Shown here: one piece after another, positions 24,314 to 33,767 of the stretch
How the letters are laid out: each line of letters starts with the position of its first letter
Position numbering within the stretch: position 1 is the first letter of the stretch
Source of the DNA: Silene conica
Lineage: Eukaryota > Streptophyta > Magnoliopsida > Caryophyllales > Caryophyllaceae
DNA: 64,000 bases
Reading direction: 5' to 3'
Assembly (NCBI GenBank): GCA_029255685.2
Contig: CM055319.2
Location: forward strand, 13,960,247 to 14,024,246
Made by a program: the position numbers and the translations under genes
The notes under the pieces: generated by a model
Told to the model about the DNA's origin: nothing
Database searches by the model: none
What the model saw: only the letters and a program-made list of their open reading frames with translations

Positions 24314-25219
24314 CTAAGATATCCTTCGTTTCTTGTTACCAGAATGAGAGTTACTATTAAACCCTCTAAGATCACTGGTTGTATCGGCTGTGTTCTGCTT
24401 CTTCATTCCCTTTCTGCCTCCAAACCCAAACTTTGAATCTTTCTTCTTCTTATCCGTGCTTCCCTTTTTGCCCTTTCCGCCAAATTGTCGCCCCTTCCCA
24501 CCAGACCTATCTCCAGGAGAAACCCCTGGTTGTCTCTTGCTTTTTCGGTCAAACCCAGTTCCATCCTCAAATGACAATCCCATTTCGTCCTTGTTATCAG
24601 CAAACCCACTTTTCTCCCTTTGCTTCCTCCATTTCTTAACGCTTTCAATCTGTTCTTTCTTATCTTTAGCTCTCTCCTTCTGTTTTTCAGCCTGCACTTG
24701 TTTAGCAATCCTCTTATTCTCTCTATCTTTCCTTCTTTGCTCTTGTTCTTCAAGTTCTTTCTTCTCCACCAATAGCTTCCTTTTCACCCTTTCCATGTGA
24801 GAATCAGACTTGACCATCTCGGCATAGTAATCAGACGGCCGGAGATAGGGTTGACCACGAGACTCGAGCTTTGCAAAAGCCAGCCGAGTTCCTTGAAGGG
24901 CTTGAGTGTAAATAGCAGCTTCACGTGCTAGGTCATCATTTACATCAACTTCTTTTTCCTGATCGATGTCAATGGCGAGAGTATGTATCCATTCCACATC
25001 CTCAGGCCAGCTAATTTCATTAAACTTATCAAGAAGACCTTCCTTGTTGTAAATAGCAGTCTTTGACGGTTCGCTTAACTTTGTGTCTTCGTCTTCTTCC
25101 TCAGAATCAGATCCAGATTCTCGGTCTGACTCGGAAATATCACTTAAAGTATCCAACTCGTCATCTTCTTCCATTTCATCTGCAGTAACAGATGGTGGCT
25201 GTTTGCTACGAACACCCAT
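24314..25219 (-). CDS. EBP2: EBP2 homologue, nucleolar rRNA-processing protein
   Basis: One coding exon of 301 codons runs from ATG at 25219 to TAG at 24314. EBP2 proteins act in the nucleolus in 27S pre-rRNA processing and 60S subunit assembly. The order of parts fits the family. An acidic N-terminus (residues about 15-50, with SDSEEEDEDT) comes first. The conserved core follows, with LLDKFNEISWPEDVEWIHTL, AREAAIYTQALQGTRLA and GQPYLRPSDYYAEMVKSDSHM. Next is a long charged coiled coil (about 140-200), and last a Gly/Lys/Arg-rich tail ending KKRRIS that should serve nucleolar retention. Plant members are about 290-300 aa, so the length is complete. An intron (25220-25496) lies in the leader and ends exactly at the ATG. 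No transposon interrupts the gene. Confidence 0.93.
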   Translation of the reverse strand: MGVRSKQPPSVTADEMEEDDELDTLSDISESDRESGSDSEEEDEDTKLSEPSKTAIYNKEGLLDKFNEISWPEDVEWIHTLAIDIDQEKEVDVNDDLAREAAIYTQALQGTRLAFAKLESRGQPYLRPSDYYAEMVKSDSHMERVKRKLLVEKKELEEQEQRRKDRENKRIAKQVQAEKQKERAKDKKEQIESVKKWRKQREKSGFADNKDEMGLSFEDGTGFDRKSKRQPGVSPGDRSGGKGRQFGGKGKKGSTDKKKKDSKFGFGGRKGMKKQNTADTTSDLRGFNSNSHSGNKKRRIS

Positions 25220-25496
25220 CTACGAATTTACAGAGGCTTAACCTTAAAGAAGAAAAGTGCAAAAAAAATGAACACCAAAGTGAATTGTACTGCCAATGAA
25301 GACAAAATCAAGTATAAAAAGCAGTTCAACATAATCCAATCTCCAAAAACACACTATAATGTTAACAAAAAAAATGCAGAAAATCCAGAAATCAATGGAA
25401 GAGGAAAAAAAATGAAAAAAAAAATACATAACAAATGCAAGGAGTTCATATCAAATCGTTGAGCATACAAGCAAATGTAGAAAAAAAAAAACATAC

Positions 25497-25560
25497 CCAC
25501 GAAAATCTTGCTTCTTCAATTGGTGACAACGATTGAAGATGGAGAGGGATTTGAGAAAAT
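25497..25560 (-). other. EBP2 untranslated leader exon (approximate)
   Basis: A GTATGT donor reads on the minus strand just inside 25496, and the matching acceptor TTCGTAG abuts the ATG. The upstream edge of the exon is not visible and is given approximately. Confidence 0.5.
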
Positions 25561-25634
25561 GAATCAATGGAGTTTGAGAAAGAATCAATTGATTGAGCAA
25601 TTGTTGAATAATCTATGTGAATGAAAAGGCAGTG

Positions 25635-25649
25635 TAGGGTTTAGGGTTT
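25635..25649 (-). promoter_or_regulatory. Telo-box pair upstream of EBP2
   Basis: On the minus strand AAACCCTAAACCCTA lies roughly 80-140 bp before the probable leader exon (25497 to about 25560). Telo-box motifs (AAACCCTA) are typical of promoters of plant ribosomal-protein and ribosome-biogenesis genes, which fits EBP2. Its action here is an inference. Confidence 0.6.
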
Positions 25650-25679
25650 GCAATTAGGTAGCAAAATTGCTATATTCCC

Positions 25680-26430
25680 CATTGCCATCAATGGGTCGGA
25701 TAGGATTCGGTTTTGCAATATCAAAACCCGATCCACTTACTTATTAGATCACGGTTCAATTCAAAATTTTAAAATCCACATCTCATTCTTTGTAGTTTTT
25801 TCAACTCATAACCGATACACAATATAATCCAAAATCCAATCTGAAATTTTATTTGACTATATAAAAAGTTAATCTTATATAAGAAAATAGAACTTTTAGG
25901 TTTAATAAAGCCTATTTCAAATTATCCGATTTGATCGGGTTCAGATATGAATGGATCGGTTTGGATTGGTTCGGGCTTTCCAATATGGATATGGATTTTT
26001 AAAAAATGGATTTGGGATGAGTTCTTAAAGGATGAGTTTGGATCGAACTTTTTCCTTCGGGTGCGATTTTGATTTGGGCCATAATCGTCATTCCTAATTT
26101 CGCACCTACATTACTCATTTCGCCCCTAATTCTCATTTTAACATTCCAACTTTGGCGTAATTCATGTAATTCATGGATCGCTTCGAGTCATGACAAACGC
26201 GAAAAGAGAATTCTCTTTACTAATGAGGTAAATACAAAAATTCTTTCAATCAAACTTTTTAATACTCTTTCCTGGTATAGTTTAAGTGTTAATTACCTAT
26301 TTTTTTGCACCAAAATTTAGAAAGTGAATTTAGATCACATACATGAAATGATTGCATTAAAAAAGAGTGTGTTATAGATTGCAGTAGTATTAAGCTAGTT
26401 TACTCAATCATTTGTTCTCTTAAGTGCTTT
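25680..26430. other. AT-rich intergenic DNA with Gly/GGATTGG-type simple repeats
   Basis: Phrases such as ATGGATCGGTTTGGATTGG and CCCGATCCACTTA recur on both strands, as in decayed hAT-type MITEs, but no ends or target duplication could be fixed. No gene was seen. Confidence 0.4.
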
Positions 26431-28119
26431 GATTGTATGTAACATTTGATAAATTATATCGAAACAAGCAGTCGTACATAACATCAAACACTCCACCAAA
26501 GATATTATATACACTTTTCGGTATCCTTTGGCACACATTTCTATGTTTTACGGGTGATTTTATATCACTTTATGCCCCGAACACGCTACTTTTTGTTTCT
26601 CTTGCTATTTTGTAGGAATAAGCGCGAAAGTGGTAAAAACCGAGCCAAAGCTGTCCCAAGTGCATTCATTTAGAAGATGGAAGTCAGAACAGGCCTTACA
26701 AGCATAGGGAAGCGCGAATCGTCCAAGTAAAAAGCTTTTTGAGGTGCGTACTGAAGAAAAGAAGCTAGACGAACAAGGAAAAGCTTCAATTTACTAATGC
26801 CTATTTTGGAGAGCCATATCTCGAGTTGTACAATAGATAATCAGGTGATTCCAGTGGAGATGAAAGCTTATCCTCTTAGCTTTACAACGCCGCAAAAATC
26901 TCTTTATTCGCACGGGTAATGAAGAAATGGCAACCATTTGAAATTCATTGCGCGAAGTAGGAATTACGCGCTGAAAAGTACTCGATTGAGTACTCAATCC
27001 CCTCGATCGAGTACTCATTCTCCTCGATCGAGAGCTTTTGATACTTAATCCCCTCGATCGAGTACTTAATCTCCTCGATCGAGAGGTTTTGATTCTTAAT
27101 CTCCTCGGTCGAGTACTTAATCTCCTCGATTAAGAGTTTTTGGTACTTAATTTCCTCGATCGAGTTGATCTCAGCTAATGGGTCGCGCTTTTATGGTAGC
27201 CTTTAGGTTAGATTTTCGAGAACACTAATTTCCATTATAAAAGAGATTAGTGTTTCTCTAATCAGTTGATCATCTCATACCACATACTATCATCTACTGT
27301 TTTACTGTTTACTCCTTATTTCTACACTTTTACACAAACTTTTAGATCTAGCTTACTTCTTTATTTTTTCTTGCCTCGGATTCCGAATTAATCTGTAATC
27401 TTTCTCTTCTCCTTAATTTACTTACTTTTAATTTCATTCTTGTTACTCTTATTCTCTTATTGTTTATAATTAGTTAATATCATGTCTGTTTATACTATCG
27501 TCTTAATGGTTAGCCCAGTCCCCAAAGGCATGAGTAGCTAATATCTTTATATGTTGGGATGAGGGAAACCACGGTAGTAAGGTAATATGATTAATATGTT
27601 TAGTTAGTTTGCGATAAGGGTTGTTTGATGGCAATATAATTGTGAATTGGTCGATTGAATGTATGCAGAAGACTTGTTTATTTAAACCTGACCTAGATTG
27701 AGAGATTGGAAAGGTAGATGTGCCTATAGAACAATAGAATAAACCTAATAGAGCGAAAGTTATTTAGGGGCTTCTAGGGTGATTTGAGACCGAGAGGAGA
27801 TAATCGCTATCCACTTTACCGTAAGACTGACTGACCTATTTTAATCTGATAACGTAATAGCGTGGTAACCCGAAATCCTGACATACTCTTTTCTTCTTGT
27901 TTACACTTATTATTTTCTAGCCTTAATTCTCTCTTCTTTATTTTTCTCTTTTAATCTCTTAGTAGCTTAGAAAATCCAATTTAAAATCCTCAATTTGTGA
28001 CAGAACGAACTAATTTTGCATATAGATATTTCCTCCTTGTGGAGATCGACCCTACTTCCACTAGCTTCTAGTTAGTAGATTATTTAGGTTATTATTTTTG
28101 GTGTATAACGACACGCATC
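26430..28119 (+). mobile_element. Probable solo LTR of a large Gypsy (Tat/Ogre-like) element
   Basis: The segment ends TTTTGGTGTATAACGACACGCATCA, preceded by TCCTTGTGGAGATCGACCCTACTTCC. These phrases are common at the 3' end of long Tat/Ogre-type LTRs. The left end and target duplication were not found, so the start is approximate. There is no internal coding sequence and no second copy in the window. Confidence 0.4.
26975..27170. repeat. Array of CCTCGATCGAG repeats, period about 25 bp
   Basis: About eight imperfect units of the form TACTTAATCCCCTCGATCGAG lie inside the probable solo LTR. They share the palindromic core CTCGATCGAG with the leader of the Copia element at 14123-14445. Confidence 0.8.
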
Positions 28120-28129
28120 AGCGCTCATG

Positions 28130-28980
28130 AAAATTTATAATTTTATAATAACAAATTTTAAAACAACATGTTCGTGTAATTTGCGCGGGTTTAAAACTAA
28201 TTCTAAAAAATTAAGCATTCATTAAATATCAAAACAAATAAGCTACTTTGAAAATAAACATTCATTAAACTTCAAAACAAATATGCTATTTGCCAAACAA
28301 GGTACATGAAATTTTGGTCAAATAAGCTACTTTGATCAAATCAAGTAACTGAAATGTCTTGTCAAACGGAATCGTACGTCTTGAAATTTACCCGTATAAA
28401 ATCTAATTCCTCCATTCATTCATATTCAAACTACCACTTTACTTTTTCACATTTGTCAATGCGTGTTTTACGCGGTAAATATAGTTAGCTACCTATTTGT
28501 GAAAATTATAAAAGTTAGATATTTTTAATGTTCTCGTAAAGACGAATCAAACAAGATCCCACGTGAATATATTTTAACTTATGCATTGAGCGAAAATCGA
28601 AATTGAATACTTACTTGTGAATAGTGTGTAAAATTAAAAGTATAACATTGCGTACATAGTATGATAAAAATAACACAAGTTCTCATTTCGCACAACCTAC
28701 TTCCTTCATCGTATCCAAACTACACATATTCCATTTTAATCCATTCATATTCAAACTACACATTTCCTAATAAAGTAAAAAAAATTACTAAAATATCCTT
28801 ATAAACATCAATTATTTACACAAAAAAGCCATCCAATGGCACGCCATTAAACAATAAAAAAGCATTAACCTCAACCAAAAAACAACATACACTTCGAGTG
28901 TCTTAAAATTTGTGCATAAAACATATACTTCGTATACACCATGGATAAATACCTTAACCATTGTACTTTAATAATTTTTT
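28130..28980. other. Intergenic, with a weak Helitron-like 3' end
   Basis: GTGTAATTTGCGCGGG followed by TTTAAAACTAA (ending about 28200) resembles a decayed Helitron terminal hairpin and CTRR end. No matching 5' end was found. The rest is AT-rich without recognised content. Confidence 0.35.
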
Positions 28981-29318
28981 GGATTAATTGATAGAAATAC
29001 TCTGAACTATGAGTGAACTGTTCAAAATACTCTAAACTTTATTTTTAGTTCTTAACTACCAATATAACCAACTAATACCCTCATTTGTGTTGAATAGAAT
29101 TTGTTGTTTTGTTAACTTATTGTAGCATGTTTTAATGGTGTAATTAGGTGAATATATTAATAGAGAAGTAAAAAGTGTTCACTTATTAGCGGGTAACATG
29201 TCATATATTATAATAAAAGCGAATGCAACTATTAGTTGGTTATATTGGTAATTAAAATAGAGTTTGGAGTATTTTGAGCAGAACACTCATAGTTCAGAAT
29301 ATTCTTATCAATTAATCC
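28981..29318. mobile_element. Foldback MITE, 338 bp
   Basis: GGATTAATTGATAGAAATAC at the left end and its imperfect inverse at the right end are extended by a second paired region (CTAATACC... and TAGTTGGTTATATTGG). The flanks TAATTTTTT and TATTTTTTT could be a 9-bp duplication with one mismatch, which would suggest a Mutator-type MITE, but low complexity makes this unsure. Confidence 0.7.
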
Positions 29319-29367
29319 TATTTTTTTTAATAAACCCTTAAAATTTGTGCATAAAGCATAACACAAA

Positions 29368-29522
29368 TCCTTATTTGTAACGGGCATATCTGTCGCAAGT
29401 AAGCTTGCGACGAGTCAAATAATAAAGTAGGTGGGTGACAGCAAACTGTTTTGTCTTATCTACCAACATGGATAGATTTGACCCGTCGTAAGATTGTGAC
29501 GGATATACCGTCATAAGAGAGA
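29368..29522. mobile_element. MITE, TGACGGACATATCCGTC family, copy 2
   Basis: It has the same inverted ends (TTATTTGTAACGGGCATATC against GACGGTATATCCGTC) and the same inner hairpin as the copies at 9599 and 57241, with more mutations. Confidence 0.7.
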
Positions 29523-29878
29523 CTCGCTGAAAGGATAAATATACTGCGTACTATGAATTTGAATGGAGGAAGAATTTCACATTTGTCCATAAAGACGGTG
29601 ATATAAGACCATTCCTAAGCAACAAGTCAATTTAATCGGGTTAATTGCATATTAGGTCTTAATCTCCACTTATCGACCTCGACCCACATAATCCTCCAAA
29701 ACAGAAAGTCACGACCTAGGTCAATAACCCAAACACTGTTTTAGTTTTCGTTTTCTTGGATGCTTGTGACCAATTAAAAAATGCCACATATTAGGTGGAT
29801 TGTTGGGTCAATTTACTATAAATTGGGTTAATTTGTGACTCAATTTCACCTGAGTCAATCATCATTATATTCATTATA
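29523..29878. other. Intergenic, nothing recognised
   Basis: No feature was recognised between the MITE and the 5' end of the composite Helitron. Confidence 0.5.
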
Positions 29879-30028
29879 TCATTATTATTATTATATATTA
29901 AAGAATCTTGTAAAACCGCTGATGTGGCGCAATGTGGTTTTAGAATTAGTCTAATAGAGCTCTCTCATTCAACCTCAGAATTTTAGTTTTTTTTCAGCGA
30001 ATAACGTGAACAATAGTAGCCATGTCAC

Positions 30029-30963
30029 TAGGGATGTCAATGGGGCGGGGCGGGTGCGGAGGGGGGTCAACCCGCGCCCGCCCCGCGAAATTTTTATGCG
30101 CACCCGCGCCCGCCCCGTGACCCGCGGCGGGTTGAACTATTCAAAACCATCCCCGCCCCGCGGGGACCCGTTGACCCGCCTATCTTCTCAAGAAATGTAA
30201 ATCGTAAATTTAAAATATACTTGTCGTACTACTTATACAAATAAGTTTTAGCAAAATGGCTTAACATTCAATTAACTAGAGTCCATGGAGCCATAAAACG
30301 GTTTTACATACAAATAAACCACTAAAAACATGCACAAACAGCAACCCAAATCCCAAATTCTGACAGAGTACTAGAAGAGAACAAAACTACACAACAAATA
30401 CTCTTCAATTCTTCATCTTCAGTTCTTCAGCTCCGTTTTTTTTATCAGTTTGGGAAATTGGGGATTTTGGGGAATTTGGGTAGCTAGTGAATGACCTGAA
30501 TGCAGTGATAACGATTTACGAATGATTATTGTTTATTGTCTTATTGGACTGGGGAAGTGGATAGTCTGGGTTAGTGGGTTATTTTACTTATTTACTTGTG
30601 TTGGGCCTGGGGAGGTGGGTAGTTGGGTAGGATAGATTTAATTTATAAAAAGTTTTTTTTATTATTTAAGTTATATTTATTTTATCTTATTATTCTTATA
30701 TATTACTAATAGATATTATTATTTATTAGGTGGGTATAAGCAGGGCGGGGACATGTGGGGGCGGGGCGAGCGGGGTGGGTGTGGGGCGGGGTGGGTATGG
30801 GGCGGGTCTCATGTGAAACCCGCACCCGCCCCGCGACCCGCGACGAATGATGCTTTTGAAACCCATCCCCGCCCCACGACCCGCCAAATTATTACCCACG
30901 CCCGCCCCACGTGGGGCGGGTGCGGGGCGAGACCCGCCAAGACCCACCCCATTGACATCCCTA
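30029..30963. mobile_element. hAT-type non-autonomous element with GGGGCGGG repeats, 8-bp TSD
   Basis: The left end is TAGGGATGTCAATGGGGCGG and the right end is CCCATTGACATCCCTA. The duplication CATGTCAC is exact at 30021-30028 and 30964-30971. The subterminal regions (30036-30180 and 30745-30950) are dense in CCCGC/GCGGG in both directions. The AT-rich middle has no transposase. Confidence 0.92.
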
Positions 30964-31087
30964 CATGTCACCTTCCATTAACCGATTTTTATATTGTTTC
31001 CATTTTTTGCAATATATCGAATATAATTATCTTAATTTTGTTTCTTTATTTAATTTACAATCTTTTTTTACAGAAAGAGATTAAGCA

Positions 31088-31650
31088 ATGGATGCCGGAA
31101 GTATCGGTATTGACACCGGGGAACCTCAGATACAATTTTATGTATTGCCTGGCCTTGTTTATGCTGTGGTTACGCCAATTCTGCTGCTATTCATATTGGT
31201 CTTATTTGCATTCTCCTATCTCGTGTATCGCCATCAGGTATTGAGACCAATTGTATCGAAGACAACATATTTTGTTTGACTAATCTAGCTTCTAGGATCA
31301 ACTGATAATGACATTTGTATTTTCCTGAAACAGGTTATCACCGCAACACCTAGGCAACTTGAGAGTTTAATCAGACTTAGTGAAGCATTAGCAAGGATGC
31401 GTTTCTCCCAGTGGGTAAGTAAATTGCCTGATATCGCATTTTTATTGTTCCTTGGAAATTACAAGATTTACATAACTTCACTTGATGTGTTCAGGTTGAG
31501 AAGAAGGATGTAACAGAAGCCTTGCGGCTGTTAGAAGTTGCATTGCAGCAGTCAACCACTGATCATGCCACATGTACTTTGCTTAACCTACTAATTCGCC
31601 TGGAATTGATGAAGGCAGTAAGGCCTTATGCATTCTTACATGAGGCTTGA
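31088..31650 (+). CDS. Chimeric ORF: membrane segment fused in frame to the MCM4 C-terminal lid
   Basis: Three exons (31088-31237, 31334-31414, 31495-31650) have GT-AG borders, all in phase 0, and give a 128-aa frame. Exon 1 encodes MDAGSIGIDTGEPQ, then a hydrophobic helix (about residues 18-44, with LPGLVYAVVTPILLLFILVL). I do not recognise its source. Exons 2 and 3 start VITATPRQLESLIRLSEALA and VEKKDVTEALRLLEVALQQS, matching the AAA-lid/C-terminal part of the replicative helicase MCM4 up to the usual TTDHAT. After that the sequence drifts and stops early. The ATPase core is absent, so it cannot unwind DNA. A good acceptor (TTTTTTTACAG) precedes exon 1, so a leader exon may exist upstream. 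It is most likely a Helitron exon-capture product; whether it is expressed is unknown. Confidence 0.6.
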
Positions 31651-32089
31651 GTACAATCCAATCCAAAAAGAACATACTGTTTAGTCTTTGTTTGTCATTT
31701 CGAACAAACAGAAGAACATGTTAAATTAAAACTGCTGATTGACAAACACATTTGACTGAATCTGCTAACCAGATTATGCTATTCAAAGATAAAATATAGC
31801 ACTACAGTCTGCTTCCATCAATAATAACCTGCTTCATAGCAAGATGTTGGGGAAATAAGATACGTTTTTCAGTTATATTGTATTTATATTATGAATGTGA
31901 AGGGTTATTTCGCATTGTTTATAATAGATTATTTGCTGTAGGTTTGGAGTTCAGCAGAGAAAATGTAGTGTAATATTTGACCTCTCATGCAATCTTGCCC
32001 GCATCCTTGAGTTCTGCACTCGTGAGATTCCTCATGCATTTCTTTTTGGCTCTCATGTGCAGTGTCTTTAGCACTACAAAAAAATACTG

Positions 32090-32475
32090 CCCTTGCGACG
32101 GAAAATTTGCGACGGACAGAAATTCCGTCGCAAAATTAGTTTTGTGACGGACTTTGCGACGGATTTTTTTTTTGCGACGGCATTTGCGACGGACCTGAAT
32201 TTCCCAGACCCGCGAAGTGAAAGTCAGATGGCGGGAAAGTTTGCGACGGAAATTCCGTCGCAAATATTGACTTTTGCGACGGAATTTCCGTCGCAAACAT
32301 ATTGACCAGACTTGACCAAAAGTGGGTCAAGGTCAAATCTTGACCAGATTTGCGACGAAATTCCGTCGCAGGAGTCAATATTTGCGACGGAATTTCCGTC
32401 GCAAATCTGGTCAAGATTTGACGTTGACCAGATTTGCGACGGAAATTCCGTCGCAAAATTCCGTCGCAAAGCTTT
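32090..32475. repeat. CACTA left subterminal repeats (TTGCGACGGAATTTCCGTCGCAA)
   Basis: About fifteen copies of TTTGCGACGG or its inverse, often paired as palindromes, are separated by short GTCAAG/TTGACC spacers that also repeat. TnpA-type proteins bind such subterminal motifs in En/Spm. The binding here is inferred. Confidence 0.85.
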
Positions 32476-33170
32476 TTTATACAGACCCGCGGGTCTCCTT
32501 CTTTTCCCCAAATCGATTTCAAAATTAAAAAAAAAAGAAAACCCTAAAGCGAATATCGGCGATTTGATTCACCACCACACCACCACCCTACCACCCTACC
32601 CTACCCCCTACAATCCCCCGCCGCCGCCGTCGCCGGAGCCGCCGGAGCCACGCCACCACTCCTCCTTCCTCCTTCCTCCTTCTCCTTCCTTCTCCTTCCT
32701 CCTCCTTCCTCCTCCTTCTCCTTTCTTCTCCCTTCCACCTGCCACCTCACCGCCGTCACCACCTCACCGCCGCCACCTTCCCGCCGCCACTTCTTTCTTT
32801 CTTATGTATGTTTACTAACTTTATTAATATACCGTCTTAATTTTTTATGTTTAATCCGTCGCAAAATTCCGTCGCAAATTCCGTATTATTGTTTTTTTAT
32901 TGTTATTAGGAATAATTAGTTTAGTTTAATTGTTATTTGATTAGTTTAGTTAGTATTGTTAGGTGGTTAGTGATATTAGGTTAGTAGCTAATTCCGTCCC
33001 AAATCCGTCGCATATTGTTGTTAAGTTGTTTAGGACGATTGTTTTTTGATATAAAATTTGCATTGTTGTTGATTGTTAGTGTTGTTGATTTTTTTAGAAT
33101 ATTCTTGAATAGTACCCGTTCAATAATTACACATTAGGTGTAATTGTTGAATAGTCCCCGTTTTGAGACT

Positions 33171-33383
33171 GTCTTTGAATCTTTCATGCCATTTAGGTAG
33201 TAAACATTCTTATATTTTCTTGATTGTAATGAAACAAAAATTGGGCAACACTTCCTTATTGTTCTCCAAATACATTCTATATAATGTATTTTGAGAACAA
33301 TAGGGAAGTGCTGCCCAATTTTTGTCTCATTACAATTAAGAAAATATAAGAGTGTTTACTAATGGTATGAAAGATTCAAAGAT
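33171..33383. repeat. Near-perfect 213-bp hairpin inside the CACTA 5' region
   Basis: The arms 33171-33277 and 33280-33383 pair almost throughout (for example ATTGGGCAACACTTCC against GGAAGTGCTGCCCAAT), with a very short loop near CTATATAA. It lies between the left subterminal repeats and the first gene. It could be a nested MITE or an inverted-repeat source of small RNA. No ORF is present. Confidence 0.8.
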
Positions 33384-33442
33384 GGGTTTAGGCTGGAGAG
33401 ATAAGGACCCCAGACCAATATATGTAAATTGTTCTTTTTTGC

Positions 33443-33557
33443 AGGTTGGTGTTGGTGTTGGTGTTGGTGTTGGTGTTGGTGTTGGTGTTGGTGTTGGTGT
33501 TGGTGTTGGTGTTGGTGTTGGTGTTGGTGTTGTTGTTGTTGTTGGTGTTGTTGTTGG

Positions 33558-33588
<31 letters not shown>

Positions 33589-33592
33589 AGTT
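33443..33592 (+). repeat. (GTTGGT)n / (GTT)n microsatellite
   Basis: About sixteen GTTGGT units pass into GTT units upstream of the TnpD start. The apparent Val-Gly ORF here is a by-product of the repeat. Confidence 0.95.
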
Positions 33593-33767
33593 GTTGTTAT
33601 ATATGTAGTTGTTATTTAATTGTTGTTGTTAATTAATTGTTATTGTTGTTAATAAGTTGTTAACTAATTTTTGTTGTTAGTTGTTGTTATATATATATAT
33701 ATGTAGTTATTTAATTGTTGTTGTTAATTAGTTGTTGTTATTGTTTGTTAAAATATGTAGATTTACT

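Noticed and set aside
24379-24800. Plus-strand ORFs opposite EBP2
   Set aside because: They are shadows of the purine-rich coiled-coil and tail codons of EBP2.
30006-30971. Pro/Arg/Gly-rich ORFs
   Set aside because: They arise from GGGGCGGG repeats of the hAT element, lie on both strands and have no domain.
31985-32818. Several overlapping ORFs with RRK/ATEFPSQ repeats and a Pro-rich tail
   Set aside because: They come from the CACTA subterminal palindromes and a CCT/CCG-rich leader. No consistent frame continues into a gene.
33352-33636. Val-Gly repeat protein
   Set aside because: It is the (GTTGGT)n microsatellite read as codons.
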